Source of the DNA: JAVBOW01 sp031551595 | GTDB lineage: Bacteria > Bacteroidota > Bacteroidia > Bacteroidales > Rikenellaceae | Assembly (NCBI GenBank): GCA_031551595.1 | Contig: JAVBNK010000054.1 | Location: 1-14,411, forward strand | Reading direction: 5' to 3' | Length of the DNA: 14,411 bases | In this document: one piece after another, positions 4,904 to 13,417 of the stretch | Layout of the letters: each line of letters opens with the position of its first letter | Numbering within the stretch: the stretch's first letter is position 1 | The notes under the pieces: model-generated | The model's database searches: none | What the model saw: the letters and a program-made list of their open reading frames with translations, nothing else | Told to the model about the DNA's origin: nothing | Translations under genes and position numbers: made by a program

Positions 4904-6457
4904 ATGAACAAGGAACTGATCATCAATGTAACATCCAACGAGATCACCATCGCCCTGATCGAAGACAAGCGCCTGGTCGAACTCAACACCGAGCACTGCA
5001 AGACGGGGTTCGCCGTGGGGGACATCTACCTGGGCAAGGTCAAGAAGATCATGCCCGGGCTGAATGCCGCATTCGTCAACGTGGGTCACGAGAAGGACGC
5101 CTTCATCCACTACCTCGACCTGGGGCACCAGTTCACCACCCTGCACAGGCTGACCACTGGGCTGATCACGAAACAGAAAGGGCTTAAATTCGAGAACCTG
5201 AAGATGGATCCGCCAATCGGTAAGTCGGGCAAGATCTCGTCGCACATCGCCACCGGGCAACCCGTCCTGGTGCAGATCGCCAAGGAGGCCATCTCGACCA
5301 AAGGGCCGCGCCTTACGTCGGACATTTCGCTGGCCGGGCGGCACGTGGTGCTGATTCCGCTGTCGAACAAGGTATCCGTGTCGCAGAAGATCCGCAGCAA
5401 CGAGGAACGCAAGCGCCTCAAACGCATCGCCGACGAAAACCTGCCGAACAACTACGGCGTGATCATCCGCACGGCCGCCCAGGGCAAGGAGGAGGACGAC
5501 ATCGCGCAGGACATCACCTCGCTGGTGAAGCGCTGGGAGAGCGCCATGGAGCGCCTGCGCTCGGGCGAAGCGGCCAATCCCCCGGCATTGCTGCTGGGCG
5601 AGATGAACCGTGCCACGACCATCATCCGCGACCTGCTGAACGTGACCTTCGGCGCGATCGTGGTCAACGACGCTTCGACCTACGACGAGATCCGCGAGTA
5701 CATCCGTACGATCGCCCCCGAGAAGGAGAAGATCGTCAAACTCTACAAGGGCAAAGACCCGATTTTCGACCACTACGACATCTCGAAACAGATCAAGTCG
5801 CTGTTCGCCAAGTACGTGTCGCTGAAGAAGGGAGCCTACCTGATCATCGAGCGCACCGAAGCGCTGCATGTGGTCGACGTGAACAGCGGGGCGCGCGCCA
5901 AGGTAGACGACGACCAGGAACGCACCACGATGGAGGTCAACCTGCAGGCGGCCGAGGAGATCGCCCGCCAGTTGCGCCTGCGCGACATGGGCGGCATCAT
6001 CGTGATCGACTTCATCGACATGCACAAGGGCGACAACCTCCAGATCCTGCTCGACAAGATGCACGATGTTATGGCCCTGGACCGTGCCCGCCATACGATC
6101 CTGCCCATCGCGAAGTTCGGGTTTATGCAGATCACGCGCCAGCGGGTGCGTCCCGAAACCGCCCCCGAAGTGAAGGAAACCTGCCCGACGTGCAACGGCA
6201 CCGGGTCGATCGTCCCCTCGATCCTGCTCGAACAGCAGATCGAGAACCAGATCGCCTACTTCACCTCCGACCGCAAAGTGAAGTACATCATGCTCAAGGT
6301 CAGCCCCTATGTCGAGTCCTACCTGCGCAGGGGCTTCCCGTCGATCCGCATGAAATGGGCGGCCAAATACCGCTGCACGATCAGGATCGCCTCCGACCAG
6401 TCGACCGGATTCGTAGAAACCAAATTCCTCAACCGGGAAGGCAAGGAGCTGATATAA
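4904..6457 (+). CDS. rng: Ribonuclease G / RNase E-G family endoribonuclease (517 aa)
   Basis: An endoribonuclease for rRNA maturation and mRNA decay, acting in the cytoplasm at single-stranded AU-rich sites. The N-terminal S1-type RNA-binding region spans about 36-125, with GDIYLGKVKKIMPGLNAAFVNVG. The catalytic core carries the two metal-binding aspartates D325 (VVDVNSG) and D369 (VIDFIDM), and the R-x-E-x-A-P-E segment follows. The zinc-link cysteines are C427 and C430 in CPTCNGTG. At 517 aa it is the short RNase G form without the long scaffolding C-terminus of RNase E. The start MNKELIIN fits the family. It sits between the HU/microprotein unit and mfd and has its own terminator (6463-6499), so it may be a single-gene transcript. 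Confidence 0.96.
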   Translation: MNKELIINVTSNEITIALIEDKRLVELNTEHCKTGFAVGDIYLGKVKKIMPGLNAAFVNVGHEKDAFIHYLDLGHQFTTLHRLTTGLITKQKGLKFENLKMDPPIGKSGKISSHIATGQPVLVQIAKEAISTKGPRLTSDISLAGRHVVLIPLSNKVSVSQKIRSNEERKRLKRIADENLPNNYGVIIRTAAQGKEEDDIAQDITSLVKRWESAMERLRSGEAANPPALLLGEMNRATTIIRDLLNVTFGAIVVNDASTYDEIREYIRTIAPEKEKIVKLYKGKDPIFDHYDISKQIKSLFAKYVSLKKGAYLIIERTEALHVVDVNSGARAKVDDDQERTTMEVNLQAAEEIARQLRLRDMGGIIVIDFIDMHKGDNLQILLDKMHDVMALDRARHTILPIAKFGFMQITRQRVRPETAPEVKETCPTCNGTGSIVPSILLEQQIENQIAYFTSDRKVKYIMLKVSPYVESYLRRGFPSIRMKWAAKYRCTIRIASDQSTGFVETKFLNREGKELI

Positions 6458-6462
6458 AAGGC

Positions 6463-6499
6463 AAAGGGGGTTCGGCGATATTTTTTCGCCGCCCCCTTT
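6463..6499 (+). terminator. Rho-independent terminator after rng
   Basis: AAAGGGGG (6463-6470) pairs with CCCCCTTT (6492-6499). After a two-base bulge, CGGCGA (6473-6478) pairs with TCGCCG (6486-6491). ATTTAAG follows. It begins six bases after the rng stop and separates rng from mfd, although the trailing T-run is short. Confidence 0.8.
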
Positions 6500-6556
6500 A
6501 TTTAAGAAAGCCCGCGCGGCCCTCAAGGGGCCGGATTTCAATCGTAACCGCACTTC

Positions 6557-9500
6557 ATGCACAAGCTGACCGCAATGATACGCGGCCTGGAAGCTTTCAG
6601 GTCGCTGGCGGGCGAATACCGCGACTGCCCGACCGTGGAACTGCGTTCCGTGGCGGGGTCGTGTTTCGGCGTGGCGCTGGCGGCATGGGCCGAGAAGCAG
6701 GGCGGGCTGCACCTCGTGGTGATGGACGACCGCGACCGGGCGGCCTACCTGTGCAACGACCTCTACGCGCTCACCGAAGCGGAGCACGTGCTCTTTTTCC
6801 CGACCGCCTATAAACGCTCGATCCAGTTCGGCCAGGAAGACCCCTCGGGCATCGTCCAGCGTACGGCGGCCGTCAACGCGATCAAGAATTTCGACCGCAC
6901 GGCGGGCAAACCGCTCATTATCTGTACCTGGCCGGAGGCGCTGATCGAAAAGGTGGCCGACATGGAGAGCCTGCGCAGCAGCACGCTCACCATCCGGCAA
7001 GGCGAAAAACTGTCGATGGCTTTCGTCGAGGAGGTGTTGCAGGAAAACGGTTTCTGCAGGGTCGATTTCGTCTACGAGCCGGGGCAGTATTCGGTGCGCG
7101 GGGGGATCATCGACCTGTTTTCGTATGCCGACAACCATCCTTACCGGCTGGATTTCTTCGGCGACGAGGTGGAGTCGATCCGTTCGTTCAACATCTCGAC
7201 CCAGCTTTCGGACCGGCGCATGGAGAGCGCCGAAATCGTACCGAATCTCAAGCGTGAGGGGGCTGCCGAACGGGTTTCGCTGGCACAGTTCGCGGGCGAC
7301 GCCTCGTGGTGGATCGAGGATCTGGACTATACGCTCAAGCGGCTGCAGGCGATCCGCACCAAAATGCTCGGCGAATTGGACGAACCGTCGCGCATCGATT
7401 CGATCGTTACGGGAAAGAAAGGTTTCCTGGAAGATACGGCGGAGCGGAAGATGTACCTTTTGGCCGACCGCGCGACCGACCGTGCAGCGGTATGCCACGT
7501 CGATTTCCACTGCTCGCCCCAGCCGGCGTTCAACAAACGTTTCGAACTGCTGGCCGACGACATCACCGCCCGTGCCCACGAGGGCTACAAGACCTATATA
7601 CTGTCCGAAAACCGCGCCCAGACCGAGCGCCTGGTCAATATTTTCCACTCCATCGAACGTCCCGAGGCGGTGTTCGAACCCGTCCCGATCACACTGCACG
7701 AGGGTTTCGTGAACAGCGAGCTGAAGATATGCGTCTACACCGACCACCAGATCTTCGACCGCTACCACCGCTACCGCCTGCGCGGCGAACTGGACCGCAG
7801 CGAAAGCCTGACGATCGCCGAGCTGAACACGCTGCAGGTGGGCGATTACGTGACCCACATCGACCACGGCGTGGCGCGTTTCGGGGGGCTGGTGCGCACG
7901 ATGGAGAACGGCAAGGTGCACGAAGCCATCAAACTGGAATACCGCGACGGCGACGTGCTGCTGGTCAACGTCCACGCCCTGCACCGCATCGCGCGTTATA
8001 AAAGCCGCGAGGCCGACGCCCCGAAGATCTACAAGTTGGGCTCGGGCGCTTGGCAGCGCATGAAGGAGGCCACCAAGAAGAGCGTCAAAGATATCGCCCG
8101 CGAGCTGATCGCCCTCTATGCCGCCCGCAAGGCCTCCGGGGGCTTCCGGTTCTCGCACGACACCTACCTGCAGCAGGAGCTCGAAGCGTCGTTCGTCTGG
8201 GAGGAAACGCCCGACCAGGTCAAGGCCATCGAGGCCGTCAAGCACGACATGGAAAGCCCCCAGCCGATGGACCGCCTGGTGTGCGGCGACGTGGGGTTCG
8301 GCAAGACGGAGGTAGCCGTGCGTGCGGCGTTCAAGGCCGTGGCCGATTCGAGGCAAGTAGCTGTTCTTGTGCCTACTACAATACTTTCCTTGCAGCATTA
8401 CCGCACGTTCAGCGACCGGCTGCGCGACTTTCCGGTGCGCATCGAGCACCTCTCCCGCGCCAAAAACGCCAGGGAAACCCGGCAAATCCTGGACGACCTG
8501 AAGTCGGGCAAAACGGATATCATTATCGGCACCCATAAAATCCTCGGCAAAGAGGTGGAATTCAAGTCGCTCGGGCTGCTGATCATCGACGAGGAGCAGA
8601 AATTCGGGGTGTCGGCCAAAGAGAAGTTGCGGCAGTTGAGCGTGTCGGTCGATACGCTCACGCTGACGGCCACGCCCATCCCGCGCACGTTGCAATTCTC
8701 GCTGATGGGATCGCGCGACCTGTCGGTGATCTCCACCCCCCCCGCCAACCGCCAGCCCATCGCCACCGAATCGCATACCTTCGACGAACAAATCGTGAAG
8801 GAAGCCATCGAGTTCGAGCTTTCGCGCCACGGGCAGGTCTACTACGTCCACAACCGCGTGGAGGACATCGGGCGTGTGGCGGCGATGGTCGAACGGCTGT
8901 GCCCCGGCGCCCGCACGGCGGTCGGGCACGGGCAGATGGACCCCAAACAGTTGGAAAAGATCGTGATGGACTTCATCTACGGCGAGTTCGACGTGCTGGT
9001 GGCCACCACGATCATCGAAAACGGCATCGACATCCCTAACGCCAATACGATCATTATCGACAACGCCCAGAATTTCGGCCTGAGCGACCTGCACCAGTTG
9101 CGCGGACGGGTCGGGCGGTCGAACCGCAAGGGCCACTGCTACCTCTTTTCGCCGCCGGACGAGATGCTTTCGTCCGAAGCGCGGCGGCGGCTGCGGGCCC
9201 TGGAAGAGTTTTCGGACCTGGGCAGCGGATTCAACATCGCCATGCAGGACCTCGACATCCGCGGTGCAGGCAACCTGCTGGGCGCCGAGCAGAGCGGTTT
9301 CATCGCCGACATCGGCTTTGAAACCTACCAGAAGATCCTCGCCGAAGCGATGGACGAGTTGAGGGCCGAGGGCGTGGCGGTCAAGGAACCCGAAGGCGGG
9401 GAAAAACCCACCGAAGAGGTCAGCTACCTCAGCGACAGCCATATCGAGGTCGACAACGAGGCGTTCCTGCCGGACGACTACATCGGCCAGAGCATCGAAA

Positions 9501-9898
9501 AGATACGCCTCTACCGCCAGCTGGACAACATGACCGGGGAGGCCGAACTGCAGCGCTTCGAAGCGGAACTGACGGACCGTTTCGGACCGCCGCCGCCGCC
9601 GGTCAAAGAACTCTTCGAGGTGATCCGCCTGCGCAGGCTCTGCATCCGGCTGGGCTTCGAACGCGCCAAGGTCAGGAACGGCTTGCTGCTGCTGCAATTC
9701 ATCGCGGACAGCAAGTCGGCATACTATAAAAGCCCGGTATTCATGGGGATATTGAAATATGTGACCGAACGGCCGCAAAAATTTTTACTACGCCAGAACA
9801 ATAATAAGGTGGGTGTGACAGTTAGAGATATTAAGGATTCGCGCGCAGGCGTGGAAGCGTTGCGTGCCATGCTCGACGCTTTGCAGGACGAGGCATAG
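6557..9898 (+). CDS. mfd: Transcription-repair coupling factor Mfd (1113 aa)
   Basis: Mfd is an ATP-driven translocase that pushes stalled RNA polymerase off DNA and recruits UvrA. Residues about 1-340 form the UvrB-like module, with FFPTAYKRS and the RGGIIDLFSYADNHPYRLDFFGDEVESIR segment. About 424-485 is the CarD-like RNA-polymerase-interacting domain (VGDYVTHIDHGVARF...LEYRDGDVLLVNV). The RecG-like motor has Walker A GDVGFGKT (577-584), DEEQ (678-681), TATPIPRT, and motif VI QLRGRVGR (847-854). From about 955 onward is the TRCF C-terminal regulatory domain. The length is normal and nothing is missing. The start at 6557 is the first ATG after the rng terminator, and the N-terminus is plausible. 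Codon use changes sharply at 8341-8397 and about 9778-9838 (A/T-ending codons). The last codons contain the promoter of coaX. Confidence 0.97.
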   Translation: MHKLTAMIRGLEAFRSLAGEYRDCPTVELRSVAGSCFGVALAAWAEKQGGLHLVVMDDRDRAAYLCNDLYALTEAEHVLFFPTAYKRSIQFGQEDPSGIVQRTAAVNAIKNFDRTAGKPLIICTWPEALIEKVADMESLRSSTLTIRQGEKLSMAFVEEVLQENGFCRVDFVYEPGQYSVRGGIIDLFSYADNHPYRLDFFGDEVESIRSFNISTQLSDRRMESAEIVPNLKREGAAERVSLAQFAGDASWWIEDLDYTLKRLQAIRTKMLGELDEPSRIDSIVTGKKGFLEDTAERKMYLLADRATDRAAVCHVDFHCSPQPAFNKRFELLADDITARAHEGYKTYILSENRAQTERLVNIFHSIERPEAVFEPVPITLHEGFVNSELKICVYTDHQIFDRYHRYRLRGELDRSESLTIAELNTLQVGDYVTHIDHGVARFGGLVRTMENGKVHEAIKLEYRDGDVLLVNVHALHRIARYKSREADAPKIYKLGSGAWQRMKEATKKSVKDIARELIALYAARKASGGFRFSHDTYLQQELEASFVWEETPDQVKAIEAVKHDMESPQPMDRLVCGDVGFGKTEVAVRAAFKAVADSRQVAVLVPTTILSLQHYRTFSDRLRDFPVRIEHLSRAKNARETRQILDDLKSGKTDIIIGTHKILGKEVEFKSLGLLIIDEEQKFGVSAKEKLRQLSVSVDTLTLTATPIPRTLQFSLMGSRDLSVISTPPANRQPIATESHTFDEQIVKEAIEFELSRHGQVYYVHNRVEDIGRVAAMVERLCPGARTAVGHGQMDPKQLEKIVMDFIYGEFDVLVATTIIENGIDIPNANTIIIDNAQNFGLSDLHQLRGRVGRSNRKGHCYLFSPPDEMLSSEARRRLRALEEFSDLGSGFNIAMQDLDIRGAGNLLGAEQSGFIADIGFETYQKILAEAMDELRAEGVAVKEPEGGEKPTEEVSYLSDSHIEVDNEAFLPDDYIGQSIEKIRLYRQLDNMTGEAELQRFEAELTDRFGPPPPPVKELFEVIRLRRLCIRLGFERAKVRNGLLLLQFIADSKSAYYKSPVFMGILKYVTERPQKFLLRQNNNKVGVTVRDIKDSRAGVEALRAMLDALQDEA

Positions 9899-9910
9899 TC
9901 CTTATCTTTG
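9880..9910 (+). promoter_or_regulatory. Bacteroidota promoter for coaX, inside the 3' end of mfd
   Basis: TTTG (9880-9883), a 19-nt spacer and TATCTTTG (9903-9910) together match both boxes of the Bacteroidota consensus at standard spacing. The -33 box lies in the last codons of mfd and the -7 box just after its stop at 9898. Transcription would start near 9917, giving a leader of about 80 nt with a 9-bp direct repeat GCGCGGCCA at 9960-9968 and 9971-9979. It makes coaX and the genes behind it an independent transcription unit. Confidence 0.75.
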
Positions 9911-9996
9911 CCGCCCGCGGCGTGCAACCAAACGGACGCGCCGGGCATCTTTACAGAAAGCGCGGCCACCGCGCGGCCAAACTTAAAACCGACCGC

Positions 9997-10722
9997 ATGA
10001 ACCTTGCGATAGACATAGGCAATACACTGGCAAAAATGGCCGTTATAGACAACGGGCAGGTGGTCGATACGTTCAAATTCGAGGATTTTTCACCACAGGA
10101 TGCGGAGCAGGTGCTGCGTGCCTATCCCGCCATAGACGCCGCCATTATGATCTCGGCGCGGATGGCCGGGCCCATTAAGGAATATATACGCGCACGCGTG
10201 GACCGCTTCGTCGATTTCACCTGCGACACGCCCGTTCCGCTGGAAAACCTCTACAAAACTCCCCGCACGCTCGGTCCCGACCGCATGGCCTCGGCCGTGG
10301 GTGCGGCGACGCTTTTCCCCGGCACGAACCTGATGGTGGTGGATTTCGGCACGGCCATCACCGTCGACATGGTGACCGCCGCCGGGCAGTTCCTCGGCGG
10401 GAACATCTCGCCCGGGGCGGGGATGCGCCTGCGGGCACTGCACCAGTTCACCGAGCGGCTGCCGTTGGGCCAGCTGCGCGAACAAACCGAACTGCTGGGC
10501 ACCACTTCGAAGTCAGCCGTCGAAAGCGGAGTGGTCGATGGGATCGTCTATGAAATAGAGGGTTACATCGCCCGCCTGGAAGCCCGGCACGGCGAATTGA
10601 AAATTATTTTTACCGGAGGGGATGCAAATTTCTTTGTTAAACGATTTAAAAATCCGATCTTTGCAACCTATGACCTGGTTGCATACGGTCTGAACAGAAT
10701 ATTAGAGTATAATGCGAATTAA
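9997..10722 (+). CDS. coaX: Type III pantothenate kinase CoaX (241 aa)
   Basis: Phosphorylates pantothenate, the first step of coenzyme A synthesis. Type III enzymes belong to the ASKHA fold and are not feedback-inhibited by CoA. Motifs in order: phosphate-1 DIGNT (6-10) with catalytic-site D6, the pantothenate-binding GPDR (93-96), phosphate-2 DFGTAIT with D116, GGNISPG (134-140), and the adenosine-type segment IFTGGDA near the C-terminus. The length is normal. ATG 9997 places DIGNT at residue 6 as in the family. An upstream GTG (9922) would add a basic, unconserved 25 residues and begin almost at the predicted transcription start, so it is rejected. The stop codon overlaps the next gene by 11 nt, pointing to translational coupling. 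Confidence 0.96.
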   Translation: MNLAIDIGNTLAKMAVIDNGQVVDTFKFEDFSPQDAEQVLRAYPAIDAAIMISARMAGPIKEYIRARVDRFVDFTCDTPVPLENLYKTPRTLGPDRMASAVGAATLFPGTNLMVVDFGTAITVDMVTAAGQFLGGNISPGAGMRLRALHQFTERLPLGQLREQTELLGTTSKSAVESGVVDGIVYEIEGYIARLEARHGELKIIFTGGDANFFVKRFKNPIFATYDLVAYGLNRILEYNAN

Positions 10723-12001
10723 GAAATCATTACTCGGGGCGGCGCTGTTACTCCCGGCGGTCGTGGCGGCGCAAAGCAGCAGCATCAACACATTTTCGCC
10801 CTACACGCTCTACGGGATAGGCGACCTTGCAACCCAGGGCCCGACCTACATCCGCTCGATGGGCGGCGCCGGGGTGGCCTACCGCGATGTGTTCAGGCTC
10901 AACTACCTCAACCCCGCGGCCGCAACCGCCAGCGGCCAGAAATCGTTCATCTTCAACTTCGGCCTCGAAGGCTCGAACTACTACCTGAAGAGCAGCGACG
11001 CCAAAAGCAGTTTCAACACGTTCAATATCCGCGATATCGGGGTGCAGTTCCCGCTCGGGAGGCTGATCAGCGCGTCGGTCAGCGTGACCCCGATGAGCAC
11101 CGTGGGATACCGCATTACCGCCACCGATGAGAACCCCGCTACGGCGGAAGATTTCAAACGCATCGACTACCTGTACGAAGGCAGCGGCGGGCTGACCCAG
11201 GGCAAAGCCGGGTTGGGCGTCGTCGTTACCCCGAAACTTTCGCTCGGGGCCGAAGCGGTCTACTACCTGGGCAACATCAACCGCAGCTACACCATCTCTT
11301 TCGTTTCCTTCGACGGGGAACAGCCCAACGATATCTACGGCACCGAAAAAAACCAGGTGTCGCAGATCTATTTCAACTTCGGGGTGCAGTACAGCCCCGT
11401 GATGACCGATCGCCGCCTGCTGACCCTCGGGGCGACGTTCCAACCCGGCGGAAGGCTCAATCCGCACATCACCCGCCAGGTGCCTTCGGGCAATATCAAC
11501 GCCGATACGATCAGTTACAATTCACGCCTGTCGGATTTCCGGATGCCCGACATGATGACCGTCGGGGTCGCCTACCGCACCCCGAAGATCGGCCTTGTGG
11601 CCGATTATTCGTACCAGGGATGGAACTGCAACAACGGTAGCGACATGGAGAAACCGGATACCCGTTACCGCAATACCAGCAGTTTCAAGCTCGGTACCGA
11701 ATACACCCCCAACCGCCTCGACGTGCGCCGCTACCTGAACCGCGTGACCTACCGCGCCGGATTGCGCTACGCCGACGACTACATCCAGTTCAACGGCCGG
11801 AACGTATCCGAGAAAGCGCTTACGCTCGGCCTGGGATTCCCCCTGCGTGCGTCGGGATACTCGGCGATCAACGTAGGCTTCGAGGCCGGTACGCGCGGCA
11901 CGACAAGCCATAACCTGATCCGTGAAAACTATTTCAAATTTTCGATCGGCCTGAGCCTCTTCGGCGAAGACTACTGGTTCCGCAAACGCCAGATCGAATA
12001 A
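10712..12001 (+). CDS. Outer-membrane beta-barrel protein of the coaX-lptC cluster (429 aa)
   Basis: The product has a Sec signal peptide (basic MRIKK, then LLGAALLLPAVVAA, cleavage predicted after A20). The mature protein begins with SPYTLYGIGDLATQ, then RSMGGAGVAYRD and LNYLNPAAATA. These resemble the N-terminal motifs of FadL/OmpP1-type and type IX-linked barrels, where a GG-rich hatch segment precedes the barrel. The rest has many alternating strands with aromatic ends, such as SLGAEAVYYLGN, QIYFNFGVQYS, LGLGFPLRASGYSAINVGFEAG and YFKFSIGLSLFG. A lipid or hydrophobic-substrate channel is possible, but no specific function is known to me. It overlaps coaX by 11 nt and is followed 30 nt later by the TPR gene. 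The grouping with lptC suggests a job in envelope assembly. Confidence 0.85.
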   Translation: MRIKKSLLGAALLLPAVVAAQSSSINTFSPYTLYGIGDLATQGPTYIRSMGGAGVAYRDVFRLNYLNPAAATASGQKSFIFNFGLEGSNYYLKSSDAKSSFNTFNIRDIGVQFPLGRLISASVSVTPMSTVGYRITATDENPATAEDFKRIDYLYEGSGGLTQGKAGLGVVVTPKLSLGAEAVYYLGNINRSYTISFVSFDGEQPNDIYGTEKNQVSQIYFNFGVQYSPVMTDRRLLTLGATFQPGGRLNPHITRQVPSGNINADTISYNSRLSDFRMPDMMTVGVAYRTPKIGLVADYSYQGWNCNNGSDMEKPDTRYRNTSSFKLGTEYTPNRLDVRRYLNRVTYRAGLRYADDYIQFNGRNVSEKALTLGLGFPLRASGYSAINVGFEAGTRGTTSHNLIRENYFKFSIGLSLFGEDYWFRKRQIE

Positions 12002-12031
12002 CGTCACGACAAATCGACTAACTGCTGCTAT

Positions 12032-13378
12032 ATGAAAACCTTTCTTTTAAAGAGTACGCTCGCGGGCCTTTTCGTTACCCTGGCCCTGGGCGTATCGGCT
12101 CAATCGATTCCCTGGCAGGAAAATCCGGCCTACGGGAAGGACCTCGCAGAGAGGGAGAAGAATGCCAAAGACCTGATGTTCTTCAACGAAGCTTTCAACA
12201 ACAAGGATTACGACACTGCCCTGGGCTACTTCCGCGGTTTGCTGCAAGCCGCCCCCGGCATCAACCTCTCGCTATACACCCGCGGCGCCGAGATCTACCG
12301 TTCCAGGGCGCTGGCCGCCAGGGAGAAGGATCCGGCCCTGTTCAAGGCTTACCTGGACACGCTGATGATGGTCTACGACAACCGCCACAAATATTTCGGC
12401 GACCTGAAAGGCCAGCCGATCGCGACGGTGCTCACGCTCAAAGCCAACGATCACCTGATTCTCAACCCGGAGAACCGCGAGATGGTGCGCAAACTGTTCC
12501 AGCAGGCGTTCGCCCTGGGCGGTACGCTCAACCCGATGGCGGTGAACATCTACTTCAACGAGCTGGTCAACGACTACAAGAACGACGTGCCGGGCGTGGA
12601 TGCCGAAATGATCATGGACGAGTATGAGAAATTCCTGCCCATATTCGACCAGGACCCAGTAAAATTCGCCGACGCCAAAGAAACCTTCGAGGCGCTGTTC
12701 ATCCAGAGCGGGGTGGCCGACTGCGGCAACATCGAAAAACTTTTCCGCCCGCGCATCGAAGCCAATCCGACCGATACGGCGACGATGACCAAATGTATGG
12801 CCCTGCTGCAACGGGCGCGGTGCAACACCGATTTCGCCGCCTATGTGGGTGAGAAATATTACGCCCTCATCCCTTCGTCGGGCGCGGCCCTGTACATGGC
12901 CACCTTCTTCGAGAACCGCCATGAGTACACCAAATCGCTCAAATACCTCAACGAAGCGATCCTCCACGAGAAAGACCCGCAAATGAAATCGAACCTGTGC
13001 GTGCGCATCGCCGCCGCGCAGCTCGGACTGAATAATCCCCGCCTGGCCGCGGATTACAGCAAACAGGCCATCGACGTGAATCCTGAGAACGGCTATGCCT
13101 ACATGATGCTGGCCCAGGCCTACACGATGGGCAACAGCGCCTGCGCCGACTTCGAACGCAGGGCCGTTTACTGGCTGGTGTACGACCAGTTGACCCGGGC
13201 GCGCGCCCTGCTTGCGGGCGACCGCGAACAGATCGCCGCCATCGACCAGCAGATGAGCACTTACCGCGCCAACTTCCCGTCGAAAGAGGACTGCTTCTTC
13301 TGCGGCCTGCAGAACGGCCAGACCTACGATGTGAAGTGCGGCTGGATCACCGGCCGGACAACGGTCAGGGAGCGCTAA
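12032..13378 (+). CDS. Secreted TPR-repeat protein (448 aa)
   Basis: The signal peptide is MKTFLLKS followed by a hydrophobic stretch, with cleavage predicted at VSA23 before QSIPW; there is no lipobox. The remainder is mostly helical, with tetratricopeptide-like repeats. The clearest run is about 285-366 (AALYMATFFENRHEYTKSLK..., NLCVRIAAAQLGLNN..., GYAYMMLAQAY), and a weaker repeat lies near 50-100. The C-terminus has closely spaced cysteines (DCFFCG, then DVKCGW) and ends GRTTVRER, a tail I recognise from this family in Bacteroidales. It is probably periplasmic and serves in protein-protein scaffolding. It lies between the barrel gene and lptC with short gaps, so it is likely part of the same operon. 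Function unknown. Confidence 0.85.
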   Translation: MKTFLLKSTLAGLFVTLALGVSAQSIPWQENPAYGKDLAEREKNAKDLMFFNEAFNNKDYDTALGYFRGLLQAAPGINLSLYTRGAEIYRSRALAAREKDPALFKAYLDTLMMVYDNRHKYFGDLKGQPIATVLTLKANDHLILNPENREMVRKLFQQAFALGGTLNPMAVNIYFNELVNDYKNDVPGVDAEMIMDEYEKFLPIFDQDPVKFADAKETFEALFIQSGVADCGNIEKLFRPRIEANPTDTATMTKCMALLQRARCNTDFAAYVGEKYYALIPSSGAALYMATFFENRHEYTKSLKYLNEAILHEKDPQMKSNLCVRIAAAQLGLNNPRLAADYSKQAIDVNPENGYAYMMLAQAYTMGNSACADFERRAVYWLVYDQLTRARALLAGDREQIAAIDQQMSTYRANFPSKEDCFFCGLQNGQTYDVKCGWITGRTTVRER

Positions 13379-13417
13379 CCTTTCCAGGCACCCCAAGTGA
13401 CACTGCGGGCAACCCAT

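Noticed and set aside
4877..9778. A 1633-codon open frame on the minus strand spanning rng, the rng-mfd gap and nearly all of mfd
   Set aside because: It lies opposite two unmistakable genes and arises from their GC-rich third positions. Its translation is a His/Asp/Val/Gln-rich shadow with no domain, and it has no promoter or partner gene.
9922..9996. N-terminal extension of CoaX from GTG 9922
   Set aside because: It would add 25 basic, unconserved residues and start within a few bases of the predicted transcription start. The ATG at 9997 places the phosphate motif where the family has it.
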